Below, one piece after another: positions 22,632-31,429 of a DNA stretch of 64,000 nucleotides. Every line of letters starts with the position of its first letter. Positions within the stretch are counted from its first letter, which is position 1. A model generated the notes under the pieces. It did not search any database. It was not told where the DNA came from and saw nothing but the letters and a program-made list of their open reading frames with translations. The DNA comes from Actimicrobium sp034313845 (GTDB lineage Bacteria > Pseudomonadota > Gammaproteobacteria > Burkholderiales > Burkholderiaceae_D). Location: NCBI RefSeq assembly GCF_034313845.1, contig NZ_JAVIWN010000001.1. One strand, 5' to 3'. The position numbers and the translations under genes were made by a program.

Positions 22632-24720
22632 TCTCGTACTGGCCCTCAACGACTTTGCAGCAAAGGCAGCCAAACGTGCCGAACTGTTTGCGGCGGCACT
22701 CATCATTGCCATCGTATTCATGCTGGTATTGCCGATGCCGATCTGGTTGCTTGATATTCTGATTGCCGTCAATTTATGTGTGGCTGGCTTAATGGTGGTG
22801 GTGTCGATGTACATGGTGGGACCGACGTCATTTTCGACGTTTCCGGCAGTGTTGCTGCTAACTACCTTGTTTCGGCTGGCGCTGGAAGTGGCGACGACGC
22901 GTCAGATTTTACTGGAAGGAAATGCCGGACATATTGTTGAAACCTTCGGCAATTTTGTCGTTGGCGGCAATCTTGTCGTCGGTCTGGTGGTGTTCCTGAT
23001 CTTGACCGTGGTGCAGTTTATTGTGATTACCAAGGGATCGGAGCGGGTTTCTGAAGTTGCCGCCCGCTTTACCCTGGACGCCATGCCCGGCAAGCAAATG
23101 TCGATCGATAGCGATTTACGGGCAGGGTTCCTGACGGCAGACGATGCGCGGCGCAAACGTGCCGAACTGGCCAAGGAAAGCCAGTTACATGGCGCAATGG
23201 ATGGCGCGATGAAATTCGTCAAGGGTGACGCCATTGCCGGTATTTTCATCGTGATGGTGAACTTGATTGGTGGAATCTCGATAGGGATATTCCAGCGCAG
23301 CATGACAGTGGGTGATGCCAGCAAGCTTTACTCGATTCTCAGTATTGGCGATGCGTTGATTGCACAGATACCGGCACTGCTGATTTCTCTGACGGCAGGG
23401 ATGATTACTACGCGTGTGTCCGATGATAATCGCGAACATGACGGTGCTGGCAAGAGCAACATTGGCCAGGATATTGTTGCGGAAATGTTTGCCGAACCAA
23501 AGGCCATGGTCACGGCGAGTGTCATCATGGTTTTGTTCGGCATGATTCCGGGGATGCCAACGGTGATTTTTCTCGGGCTGGCTGCCTTGCTCAGTACTGG
23601 AGGTGCATTAGCTCTGCTCAAGCCGCGCGCGGAAGAGGCCAAAAAACGTGCCGCAGAAATGAATCGCGTGGTTGGCAAGCCGAAAGTGGTCGACCTGACG
23701 ACCTTTGAATCGACAAAACCGTTCATCGTGCGAATGCACAAAAGCATGGAAGGCAGACCGGAAGCCGAAACGATTACTGATGCCATCCGGATCATGCGCA
23801 ACACGGTCATGGGCTCGCGCGGCATTCCCGACATGCATACGATTGATTTTGAATATCGAGACAGCATGCCTGCGGACCGGATTCATTTTTTGATGGCAGA
23901 AGTGCCGTTGGTGGATGTCGAGATTCGGCTGGGATGGGGCGCAACCATTGAAACAAGCGAGCGGTTAACCGAGCTGGGTTTCGAGGCCCGCGACGATGGT
24001 GTCGCGGGTACCCGCCGGCACCGTACCTGGGTGAGGGTGCCAGAGGACAATTCTCTGGAAGAGGCCGGTGTGGTGTACCAAAGCTGGGAAACTGTTCTTG
24101 CCTCTGATATCGAAGTCGAAATGATGCGCAACTGTCAGATGTTCATGGGTGTTCACGAAGTACAGCGATTCATGCGGTTTGCCGATCGCCGTTTTCCCGA
24201 ACTTGGCAAGGAGTTGGCGCGTACCGTCACCTTGCCGCGCCTCACCGAGGTAATGCAGCGCCTTGCGCGCGAGGGTGTTTCGCTGCGCAATGCACGGCTG
24301 ATTCTTGAAACCGTACTGGATTGGTCTTCAAAAGAACGCGATCCGGACATTCTCGCGGATTACGTTCGGCTGGCACTGAAGCGGCAGTTATGCTACGAGG
24401 TGGCTCAAAACGGGCTGATCGAGGTCATTCTGATGTCGCCCGAAATGGAGGACTTGCTGCGCGGTGCGATCCGGCAAACCAGTCAGGGAAGCTACCTGGA
24501 GCTCGAAGTCGAGACCGAGCAAGCGATTCTGGATCGGTTGGGCGAACTGATCGGCACAGGCGGTTCGGCATCCATGCCACCCGTCCTCGTGACCGCCGCG
24601 GACATCCGGCGCTCAGTACGCAAATTAATCGAGGAGGAATTCTTTTCGGTACCGGTGTTTTCGTTTTCGGAGTTGACCCAGCATGCGCGTGTCCAGCCAC
24701 TGGGGATGATCGAATTGTGA
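22624..24720 (+). CDS. sctV: SctV, export gate protein (FlhA/YscV/HrcV family)
   Basis: Nonameric export gate of the type III apparatus, inner membrane. The 698-residue length is normal. The N-terminal part has eight membrane helices (AALIIAIVFMLVLPMPIWLL; LVVGLVVFLILTVVQFIVIT) with the FlhA-family block VAARFTLDAMPGKQMSID, then ADLRAGF-like residues before KRAELAKESQLHGAMDGAMK. The cytoplasmic domain runs from about residue 350 to the end (DYVRLALKRQLCYEVAQNGL). It follows the small YscY-position gene with an 8-nt overlap. It is well conserved and intact. Confidence 0.95.
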   Translation: MNNLVLALNDFAAKAAKRAELFAAALIIAIVFMLVLPMPIWLLDILIAVNLCVAGLMVVVSMYMVGPTSFSTFPAVLLLTTLFRLALEVATTRQILLEGNAGHIVETFGNFVVGGNLVVGLVVFLILTVVQFIVITKGSERVSEVAARFTLDAMPGKQMSIDSDLRAGFLTADDARRKRAELAKESQLHGAMDGAMKFVKGDAIAGIFIVMVNLIGGISIGIFQRSMTVGDASKLYSILSIGDALIAQIPALLISLTAGMITTRVSDDNREHDGAGKSNIGQDIVAEMFAEPKAMVTASVIMVLFGMIPGMPTVIFLGLAALLSTGGALALLKPRAEEAKKRAAEMNRVVGKPKVVDLTTFESTKPFIVRMHKSMEGRPEAETITDAIRIMRNTVMGSRGIPDMHTIDFEYRDSMPADRIHFLMAEVPLVDVEIRLGWGATIETSERLTELGFEARDDGVAGTRRHRTWVRVPEDNSLEEAGVVYQSWETVLASDIEVEMMRNCQMFMGVHEVQRFMRFADRRFPELGKELARTVTLPRLTEVMQRLAREGVSLRNARLILETVLDWSSKERDPDILADYVRLALKRQLCYEVAQNGLIEVILMSPEMEDLLRGAIRQTSQGSYLELEVETEQAILDRLGELIGTGGSASMPPVLVTAADIRRSVRKLIEEEFFSVPVFSFSELTQHARVQPLGMIEL

Positions 24721-24722
24721 AC

Positions 24723-24750
24723 GGAACCATTGATATAACTTTTGCACTCA
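24723..24750 (+). promoter_or_regulatory. internal hrp box before sctD
   Basis: GGAACC, 15 bases, GCACTCA: six of six at the -35 block and one change in CCACNNA (G for C). It fills most of the 64-base gap between sctV and sctD, the only large gap before sctQ. The predicted start near 24757 gives a 28-nt leader to the ATG at 24785. It would let HrpL transcribe sctD-U independently of sctW-V. Confidence 0.65.
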
Positions 24751-24784
24751 TCATTAATCAAAGTCTAATGACAAGTGCAAGATC

Positions 24785-25900
24785 ATGGATATCGAACTTC
24801 GCATCCTGAATGGATTACATCGTGGTGCCATGCTGCCGCTGGATGGTACAACGCTGCTGTTCGGTGCGCACGAAGATGCCGATGTGGTACTCGTCGATCC
24901 TGGTATCGTTCCCCATCATGCCACTCTGGAGCAATCTGACGGCGGCTGGCTCCTGACAGCTGACGCCGGAGAGATTTTCGGTGCCGATAGCTTGGTGCCG
25001 CAAGCACTGCTCGATCTCTGGAGCGGCGTTTTTTTTCGCCTTGGAGAAACCTGGCTGGTGATTTCTCCCGGTGATGCAGCGTGGCAGTCCCTGCCGCCGA
25101 TGCCGCAGCCGGAATTGGAATTTGATCCTGAAACAGAACTTGATCAGACATCCGAGGACTTCGCCGAAGTCAATACGGAAGAAAGTGACGCGCTTGATGA
25201 CACCGCGCTTGATGACACCTACCTTGCCGACGAGACTGCCCCCGATCGCGATGCAATGCCGGTAATCGTCGAGCCCGAGGTGGATGGGCCCGTCAAAGCG
25301 AGCGTCGCGAAGCGCTGGCCCAAGTGGCTGGTTGCGCCTGCTGCATTATTGGTGATGCTGACGGCTGTTGTGTTCTATGCCTACTCGAGCAAGCCTGCGT
25401 TGCCGATGTTGCCCTCGCGTCCAGGCAAAATCAGCGCCGTCCTTCATCCGGCTCCTCCGCAGGCGGTAGCAAGTACCAACACGGAAGTGCCTGTCACGTC
25501 AGATCCTGCCAAATTGACGCCAGAAGCACTGGCGTCCGCATTTCGCAAACGCATGAAAGATGCCGACCTGTATGCGCAATTCGACATGGATCTCAAGGAA
25601 CTGGGCTGGTCGATGCGCGCTCATCTGGACGATGCAGAAAGCGCGCGGTTCGAGCGCATTCTGAAAGCCTTTGTCATCGAGCACAAGATCACTTTTCCGA
25701 TCAATGCCAAAGTAGGGAGTGCCGAATCCATGCTGCCATTCACAATCCGGCAAGTCGTCAGCGGAACAAACGCCGGTATCGTCACTGGTGATGGTGACCG
25801 TTTTTATGTCGGGGACGAGTTCCTTGGCGTCCGGTTGATTGCCGTGAAAGACAACCGGTTGACTTTCATGGGCAAGCGCAAGATCGAGGTGATCTGGTGA
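24785..25900 (+). CDS. sctD: SctD, inner-membrane ring protein (YscD/HrpQ family)
   Basis: Outer subunit of the inner-membrane ring. The N-terminal cytoplasmic FHA-like domain is visible at residues 1-100 (LRILNGLHRGAMLPL, LLFGAHEDADVVLVDPGI, HHATLEQSDGGWLLTAD). An acidic linker follows (TELDQTSEDFAEVNTEESDA), including a tandem pair of ALDDT-like units. Then comes one membrane helix at about 180-200 (WLVAPAALLVMLTAVVFYAY) and a short periplasmic domain ending LTFMGKRKIEVIW. 371 residues is within the family range. It overlaps sctN by 4 nt (GTGA). Confidence 0.85.
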   Translation: MDIELRILNGLHRGAMLPLDGTTLLFGAHEDADVVLVDPGIVPHHATLEQSDGGWLLTADAGEIFGADSLVPQALLDLWSGVFFRLGETWLVISPGDAAWQSLPPMPQPELEFDPETELDQTSEDFAEVNTEESDALDDTALDDTYLADETAPDRDAMPVIVEPEVDGPVKASVAKRWPKWLVAPAALLVMLTAVVFYAYSSKPALPMLPSRPGKISAVLHPAPPQAVASTNTEVPVTSDPAKLTPEALASAFRKRMKDADLYAQFDMDLKELGWSMRAHLDDAESARFERILKAFVIEHKITFPINAKVGSAESMLPFTIRQVVSGTNAGIVTGDGDRFYVGDEFLGVRLIAVKDNRLTFMGKRKIEVIW

Positions 25901-27279
25901 ACGCGGGTCCCGATGAAGATGAATTGGCCGACATGGATCGCACCATTGCCCGCCTTGCCGCTGACAGAGCGCGATGGTTGACGGAGTTTCCCTCCAAACC
26001 TGGATTCACGAGCTGTGGCAAGGTCGCTCGAGTATTGGGCACCGTTATTGAAGCACACATGCCACCGGTGCAAATAGGCGAACTCTGCAGCCTGTCGAAT
26101 CCTGAGTCGGATATCGAACTGCTGGCCGAGGTGGTTGGGTTCAATAACCATGCGGCACTGCTATCGGCATTGAGTCCTCTGGAAGGCGTCTCGAACCGTA
26201 CCCGGATCACGCCATTGCGATGCAGTCATTCAATCGAGGTGGGGGAACATTTGTTGGGATGCGTGCTTGATGGCTTTGGCCGCATGTTGTTCCGTACGGC
26301 CATCATGCCGCCGGAACAGCCGGGTTGGCGCGTGTCCGTGCCAGTCATCCGCGATGCCCCCAAAGCAACCGACCGGCCACGTATCACGACGGTACTGCCA
26401 ACCGGTGTGCGCGCAATTGATGGCATGCTGACCATGGGAAAAGGCCAGCGTATCGGCGTGTTTGCAGGTCCGGGTTGTGGCAAGACGACCCTCATGGCGT
26501 CGATTGCACGCGGGTGCGCAGCTGACGTCATCATTTTTGGCTTGATCGGTGAACGTGGTCGTGAGCTCAATGAATTCTTGCAACATGAACTCGATGATGA
26601 ACTGGTGCGCAAGACCATCATCGTGTGTGCCACCTCCGACCGGACATCGATGGAGCGTTCGCGGGCGGCATTCAGTGCCACGGCGATTGCCGAAGCGTTC
26701 CGCTCGCGTGGTAAGAATGTCCTGCTGCTCATTGATTCATTAACCCGCTTTGCGCGTGCTCAACGCGAGATCGGACTGGCTGCCGGCGAGCCCCCTGCGC
26801 GCGGCGGATTTACCCCGTCGGTCTACACCATGCTTCCGCGCCTCATCGAGCGAGCGGGGAACACGATGGAGGGCTCCATTACGGCGATGTACACCGTGCT
26901 GGTTGATGGCGAGACCACCTCGGACCCGATCGGCGATGAAGCGCGCTCTCTACTCGACGGACATATCGTCCTGACGAAAAAGCTGGCTGAGCAGGGGCAC
27001 TATCCTGCCATCGACGTACTGGCCAGTATCAGCCGTGTAATGAGTAACGTGGCCACTAGTCAGCAGCGCAAGTCAGCCTCCCGGTTTCGTGAGCTGATGG
27101 CACGATACGACGAGATGGAATTACTGATTCGGTTGGGCGAGTACAAGCCTGGTGGTGATCCGGTGGCAGATGTCGCGGTGCGGCTGCGACCCGAGCAACT
27201 GAAATTTTTGCGGCAGGATACGCGCCATCTGACGCCATTCGATCAGATGCTCAAGCAACTTGACGTCCTGGCAGAGTGA
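25897..27279 (+). CDS. sctN: SctN, type III secretion ATPase
   Basis: Hexameric ATPase that unfolds and releases substrates at the base of the export gate. Walker A is GVFAGPGCGKTTLM, Walker B is VLLLIDSLTRFARAQREIGL, and GEPPARGGFTPSVYTMLPRL is the family signature. 460 residues, F1-beta-like throughout, with the C-terminal KLAEQGHYPAIDVLASISRV. It starts with GTG overlapping the sctD stop. The SctL stator and SctK that normally bind it are not encoded in this window. Confidence 0.96.
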   Translation: MNAGPDEDELADMDRTIARLAADRARWLTEFPSKPGFTSCGKVARVLGTVIEAHMPPVQIGELCSLSNPESDIELLAEVVGFNNHAALLSALSPLEGVSNRTRITPLRCSHSIEVGEHLLGCVLDGFGRMLFRTAIMPPEQPGWRVSVPVIRDAPKATDRPRITTVLPTGVRAIDGMLTMGKGQRIGVFAGPGCGKTTLMASIARGCAADVIIFGLIGERGRELNEFLQHELDDELVRKTIIVCATSDRTSMERSRAAFSATAIAEAFRSRGKNVLLLIDSLTRFARAQREIGLAAGEPPARGGFTPSVYTMLPRLIERAGNTMEGSITAMYTVLVDGETTSDPIGDEARSLLDGHIVLTKKLAEQGHYPAIDVLASISRVMSNVATSQQRKSASRFRELMARYDEMELLIRLGEYKPGGDPVADVAVRLRPEQLKFLRQDTRHLTPFDQMLKQLDVLAE

Positions 27280-27281
27280 GT

Positions 27282-27776
27282 ATGGATGACGCCTCCGGAC
27301 TATTCGAAGGGGCCGGATTGCGGCGTGAACCGGTAGATATTCCGGAGCCAAAACGTCAGGATAAAAGCCTGCCCAAGCTGATTGGCGTGCATAAGCGCCG
27401 GCTGGAACGGATGGAGTGGGAGTGCTTGCAGGCCCGCTCAACCTGGCGCGAATTGCGTGAGTCAGTCGCACAGGTCAAACAGGACTGGCGCGATGCGCAG
27501 CAGCACGCCCGGGATTTCTGGGCTGACGCGCGCGCTGATTTTTTTCGGATGGAAATTTCGAGCGGAAAATTTCGTACCGCCAAGGGTGCGTATGAACGCA
27601 AGAAGCTCGAGGCCGAGCAAATCCATATTCAGGCGCGAGAAGCTGCGCAGCGCGCAAGGCAAGCCGGGCACGGCTACTTCTTGCTCAAGCAGTTGGTGCG
27701 AGCAGGGCATTTACGAAGCGAAAAGCTGGGTATGTTGCAAAAAATACTGCACGAGAAAAATAATCCACCGGAGTAA
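27282..27776 (+). CDS. sctO: SctO, central stalk protein (YscO/HrpO/FliJ-like)
   Basis: A 164-residue highly charged, almost purely helical protein (HKRRLERMEWECLQARSTWR; RTAKGAYERKKLEAEQIHIQ) predicted to form the two-stranded coiled coil that links the ATPase to SctV. Size and place between sctN and sctP match YscO/HrpO. I choose the ATG at 27282, just after the sctN stop at 27277-27279; a GTG at 27276 is an alternative. Sequence in this family is poorly conserved, so the call rests on structure and order. Confidence 0.8.
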   Translation: MDDASGLFEGAGLRREPVDIPEPKRQDKSLPKLIGVHKRRLERMEWECLQARSTWRELRESVAQVKQDWRDAQQHARDFWADARADFFRMEISSGKFRTAKGAYERKKLEAEQIHIQAREAAQRARQAGHGYFLLKQLVRAGHLRSEKLGMLQKILHEKNNPPE

Positions 27777-27779
27777 ACA

Positions 27780-28355
27780 ATGAGCACGGACCGCATACAA
27801 AGCAAGCCCAATGCCCCTCCTCCCCCGAAACCTGTGCAGTCGTACGCGTCGACACAGGATACTTCGGCCTTCGCTGCACGCTTGAAAAAATCCAGCGCCG
27901 AGCAAGGCAGGAGCGCGAAGAACAGCCGACGCGACGAGGAAAAATCACCCGCCTCCGCTTCGAGTAATTACGACGATTCATCCTGCGGGGTGCGAGGCAT
28001 GGCTGCTGTCACGGCTGCAGCAGGGCGGGAGCACGATGGACAGGATGAGGAGGGTGGGAATTCCTGGAATGCTGTGAGTTCGGCTGATGAATCGGATGAG
28101 TTCGAGACGGACACTCTGGCCGACCAACTGGCACCGCTATCGGCGAACGACGGTCTGTTTGAAGTCCTTTTGCCGACTGGCAAAAAGCTGTCGGTCGCCG
28201 TGACAGTGACGGCGAATCGCTTGCGCTTTTTGCTCAGTAGTGATGCGGACGATCTGAACGAGCAGATAAAACGAAAAAAAAGGAACTGGAGCAACGAATT
28301 GGACGACGTACAGGAAAGGACGTTAATTTGTCCGTCCTGTAACCGCGCTGCCTGA
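27780..28355 (+). CDS. sctP: SctP, needle/pilus length-control and substrate switch protein
   Basis: A 191-residue protein, about the length of HrpP (189 aa) and much shorter than YscP. The N-terminal half is low complexity and proline/serine-rich (NAPPPPKPVQSYASTQDTSA) and probably disordered. The C-terminal half (FEVLLPTGKKLSVAVTVTAN then RLRFLLSSD) resembles the globular switch domain. A GGAG site lies before the ATG, 3 nt after the sctO stop. Its job would be to change secretion from pilus subunits to effectors by acting on SctU. Confidence 0.7.
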   Translation: MSTDRIQSKPNAPPPPKPVQSYASTQDTSAFAARLKKSSAEQGRSAKNSRRDEEKSPASASSNYDDSSCGVRGMAAVTAAAGREHDGQDEEGGNSWNAVSSADESDEFETDTLADQLAPLSANDGLFEVLLPTGKKLSVAVTVTANRLRFLLSSDADDLNEQIKRKKRNWSNELDDVQERTLICPSCNRAA

Positions 28356-28366
28356 AAGACATTTCC

Positions 28367-29647
28367 ATGCCCCCAAGCGAACCCGCAGCGACATTGGTAG
28401 CCGATTCAGGACCAGTTCAATCAGACCTCAAGCCCAAACGCCAACGCAAACCGCGTTCCAGCGGTATCGATGTTGCACACAGTGGTGGCCAGTCCGAAGA
28501 CAGTATTACCGACCCCCCTCCGCGCAAGCGTGCGGTCAGCAAGCGAAGTACGCCGGTTGCACTGTCCGCAGACATCCTTGCCTCGGAAGAATCAGAAGTC
28601 GTCCCTCCTGAATCTGTCTTGCCGTTCAAGATTGATGTCATTCATCACGCTACAACCGTTCGTATCAGCTCCGCACAGGCAGTCCTGAGCAGAGTAGTGG
28701 GGGCGGGGCGCTATGCAAAGCTGACACAATTCGGGACCGATGCGATGCTTGAGCTGCAATTAAGCAAGTTGCCGGCGATGGATGCCGACCCTTACCGCGC
28801 GCTGGTGCTGCATGGTCCTGCCGGCGATATCGAGTTGAGTGACGGGGTACGACTGTTGATGGCGCTGACTGGTATTGACCTCGGTGAAAGTGCCGTCGAA
28901 CTGCTGGAATCGCAGTGGCTTAACGCGTCAGTCGTGGGTCGACTGGTTGGCACACCATTGCAGGACATCATGTCGTTAAGCCGTGGCTGCCTTGCTCCTG
29001 GTACTGAAGATGTCACCTTGTGTCTGAGCTTGCGCGGCGGTCAACATGCCTTTTCTGTCATGGCCAAGGCCAGTGCCGCCTGCTGGCTGGCGTTTCTTGC
29101 ACGCGGAGCCTGGTTGCACATCGGGCGGGATATTGAACATCAGCTTGATCTGCCGCTGACGTTCCCCTGGCGCATTGGTACCCATAACCTGGATCGCTCT
29201 ACGCTGACTGCCCTGGTGGTTGGCGATGTGGTGCTTCCGAAATCCTGCTGGTTTGACTGCAGCGGAACTGGTCTGGTCTGCATTGGTAGTTGGCAATTAT
29301 CAGTCATGTATTCCGCACCCGCGGGCATGACCTTACTCAGTCTGGAGACGCGCATGGATGCCCTTGGCACAATCGTGGATACCGACTCCCTAGTTATCCG
29401 CCCGTCGCTTGCCGACGCGAACGATACCGCCGGGCTCGATACCTTGCCTTTGCAATTGCATTTCGATATGGGATGTTGCCACACCACGCTTGGGGGCTTG
29501 CGCACGTTGGTGGCAGGGTGCGTGCTGCCCATTGAAGGTGGCTCACCGGCGGCAATCGGCATTTCGACTGGCGGACGAACCCTGGGTCAGGGCGAGCTGG
29601 TCGAGGTCAATGGACAGTTGGGGATTCGAATCACTTTCTGGAGCTGA
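28367..29647 (+). CDS. sctQ: SctQ, cytoplasmic C-ring (sorting platform) protein
   Basis: A 426-residue protein with a disordered basic N-terminus (QSDLKPKRQRKPRSSGID) and two surface-presentation (SPOA) domains towards the end, the last closing with GELVEVNGQLGIRITFWS. It forms the sorting platform under the export gate. In P. syringae this protein is split into HrcQa and HrcQb; here it is a single frame. Family members commonly also make a short C-terminal product from an internal start; the ATG and GTG codons before the last SPOA domain would be the place to look. Confidence 0.82.
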   Translation: MPPSEPAATLVADSGPVQSDLKPKRQRKPRSSGIDVAHSGGQSEDSITDPPPRKRAVSKRSTPVALSADILASEESEVVPPESVLPFKIDVIHHATTVRISSAQAVLSRVVGAGRYAKLTQFGTDAMLELQLSKLPAMDADPYRALVLHGPAGDIELSDGVRLLMALTGIDLGESAVELLESQWLNASVVGRLVGTPLQDIMSLSRGCLAPGTEDVTLCLSLRGGQHAFSVMAKASAACWLAFLARGAWLHIGRDIEHQLDLPLTFPWRIGTHNLDRSTLTALVVGDVVLPKSCWFDCSGTGLVCIGSWQLSVMYSAPAGMTLLSLETRMDALGTIVDTDSLVIRPSLADANDTAGLDTLPLQLHFDMGCCHTTLGGLRTLVAGCVLPIEGGSPAAIGISTGGRTLGQGELVEVNGQLGIRITFWS

Positions 29648-29649
29648 AC

Positions 29650-30303
29650 GTGGGTCCCGGCAAGTTTGATGTCGTCTCATTTTCGATCCTGCTGGCGGTG
29701 ATGGCACTGGTGCCGCTGGTGGTGGTGACGACGACATCGTTCCTGAAAATCTCGCTGGTGATGCTGGTGACGCGCAATGCGCTTGGCGTCCAGCAGGTGC
29801 CGCCGACACTGGCGATCTATGGCATTGCGTTGTCGCTGACCTTATTCGTCATGTCACCCACCGTGCAGGAAATCAGCAGTCGCGTGGCCGAGATGGAGTT
29901 GGAGCAAAACTCTACCAAGCACAATCTGGCCGATGCGCAGGTGGCGTTTGAGCCCTTGCGCACTTTCATGCTGAAGCACTGCAAGCCCGATCAGCGGGAA
30001 ATTTTCCTTGCGAGTGCAAAGAAACTCTGGCCCAAGGAATTCGCCGCAGAAGCGAAATCGACGGATGTCCTGGTGCTGGTGCCAGCCTTCGTCGTGTCGG
30101 AGCTTCAGACCGGCTATGAAGTCGCTTTTTTGATTTACATCCCGTTTGTGGTGATCGATTTGCTGGTGTCGAATTTGCTGATGGCTTTGGGCATGCAACA
30201 AGTTAGCCCGCAGACCATCACGGTGCCATTGAAGTTGCTGCTGTTTGTGATGGTGGATGGCTGGGGGAAGCTGCTCAATGCGCTTGCCATGTCCTATGCG
30301 TAA
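29650..30303 (+). CDS. sctR: SctR, export apparatus core (FliP/HrcR family)
   Basis: A 217-residue inner-membrane protein that forms the pentameric core of the export gate. Motifs include VPLVVVTTTSFLKISLVMLV, RNALGVQQVPPTLAIYGIAL and, near the end, SNLLMALGMQQVSPQTITVP and LKLLLFVMVDGW. It starts with a GTG at 29650, 2 nt after the sctQ stop. No signal peptide is seen, as usual for the type III (unlike flagellar) version. Confidence 0.95.
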   Translation: MGPGKFDVVSFSILLAVMALVPLVVVTTTSFLKISLVMLVTRNALGVQQVPPTLAIYGIALSLTLFVMSPTVQEISSRVAEMELEQNSTKHNLADAQVAFEPLRTFMLKHCKPDQREIFLASAKKLWPKEFAAEAKSTDVLVLVPAFVVSELQTGYEVAFLIYIPFVVIDLLVSNLLMALGMQQVSPQTITVPLKLLLFVMVDGWGKLLNALAMSYA

Positions 30304-30349
30304 CTGAACCTTTTGTCTGCCACCGTTCCCACTAAAAGGAGTAGCCAGC

Positions 30350-30613
30350 ATGGCCGATACATTGAATTTTTTCCAGCAGGGCTTGTGGATGATCATTATG
30401 TTATCGGCGCCGCCGTTACTGGCGGCGGTCTTTTGTGGCAGCTTCATCTCGCTGATTCAAGCTGTCACGCAGATTCAGGATCAGACCCTGCCTTACGTCG
30501 TCAAGCTGATGGGTGTATCGATTACGCTGTCGCTGATGGGACGCTGGATCGGTAGTGAATTGATGCAGATGATGAATGCGGCATTCGCGCTCATCCCGAT
30601 CGCCGGCCGCTAG
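30350..30613 (+). CDS. sctS: SctS, export apparatus core (FliQ/HrcS family)
   Basis: An 87-residue protein with two membrane hairpins (LWMIIMLSAPPLLAAVFCGS and VVKLMGVSITLSLMGRWIGS). The motif SLIQAVTQIQDQTLPYVVKL is diagnostic of the FliQ family. AAGGAG lies about 9 nt before the ATG. A 46-nt gap separates it from sctR. It assembles with SctR and SctT. Confidence 0.94.
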   Translation: MADTLNFFQQGLWMIIMLSAPPLLAAVFCGSFISLIQAVTQIQDQTLPYVVKLMGVSITLSLMGRWIGSELMQMMNAAFALIPIAGR

Positions 30614-30625
30614 CAACGCGTTTCA

Positions 30626-31429
30626 ATGATGGAATCATCGCTGCTGCTGGATTTGCAAAATGCGTTGGTTGCCATGGCGCTGGTGATGCCGCGCTCGTTT
30701 GTCGTGCTGGCGATTCTTCCGGGATTCGGTACCCGTACGCTGGTTGGCCTTGCCCGTAATTCCATTGCGCTGGCGATCGCGTTGCCAGCCTGGTTACCCA
30801 CCTATTATTTTGTCAAAACCGGCCAGGTGGATTACATCATGGCGGTGATGCTGGGATTCAAGGACGCCGGCATCGGACTGATGCTCGGCGTGTTGCTGGC
30901 GCTGCCAATCTGGGCCTTGCAGTCACTCGGATCCATTCTCGACACGCAACGTGCATCGACGCAGGTGATGGCAGACAACGCATCATTAGATTCAGATGCC
31001 AGCGCGCTCGGTGCAATGCTTGTACAGGCCGTTGTCATTGTCATGATTCAGGCTGGACTGATGACAGCGCTGGTCAGGATCATGATCGACAGTTATGGAT
31101 TGTGGCCGGCGTTCTCTCTGATTCCACCGTTTGAACTCGGACATATGGATGTCGTCCTGAAACGTTTCGGCGAGTTTTTCTGGCACCTTGCTGTCTACGG
31201 CGGGCCGGTTCTGATTCCATTGGTACTGGTTGATTTTGCGATTGCCGTGATCGGTATTTTTGCGTCCAACCTGCAAGTATCGGCCATTTCTTCACCAATC
31301 AAAAGCCTGCTCGGACTGTTCATTTTGCTGGTGTACTGGCCGACGCTGGCGCACTACATTTCCTACGATTTTTCAGGCGTACTCGATCTGATTCCGCTCT
31401 TGCTGCAAGCGACGCCTGCAGGAGGGTAG
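30626..31429 (+). CDS. sctT: SctT, export apparatus core (FliR/HrcT family)
   Basis: A 267-residue integral membrane protein with about six helices. Motifs are PRSFVVLAILPGFGTRTLVG near the N-terminus and LGSILDTQRASTQVMADNAS in the middle, both typical of SpaR/YscT/HrcT. It begins 12 nt after sctS and ends directly at the sctU start (31430). One copy completes the R5S4T1 export gate. Confidence 0.94.
   Translation: MMESSLLLDLQNALVAMALVMPRSFVVLAILPGFGTRTLVGLARNSIALAIALPAWLPTYYFVKTGQVDYIMAVMLGFKDAGIGLMLGVLLALPIWALQSLGSILDTQRASTQVMADNASLDSDASALGAMLVQAVVIVMIQAGLMTALVRIMIDSYGLWPAFSLIPPFELGHMDVVLKRFGEFFWHLAVYGGPVLIPLVLVDFAIAVIGIFASNLQVSAISSPIKSLLGLFILLVYWPTLAHYISYDFSGVLDLIPLLLQATPAGG

Noticed and set aside
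30305..30335. TGAACC...CCACTAA between sctR and sctS, resembling a third hrp box in the operon
   Set aside because: The spacer is 18 bases and the first base of the -35 block is wrong; HrpL boxes use 15 or 16.
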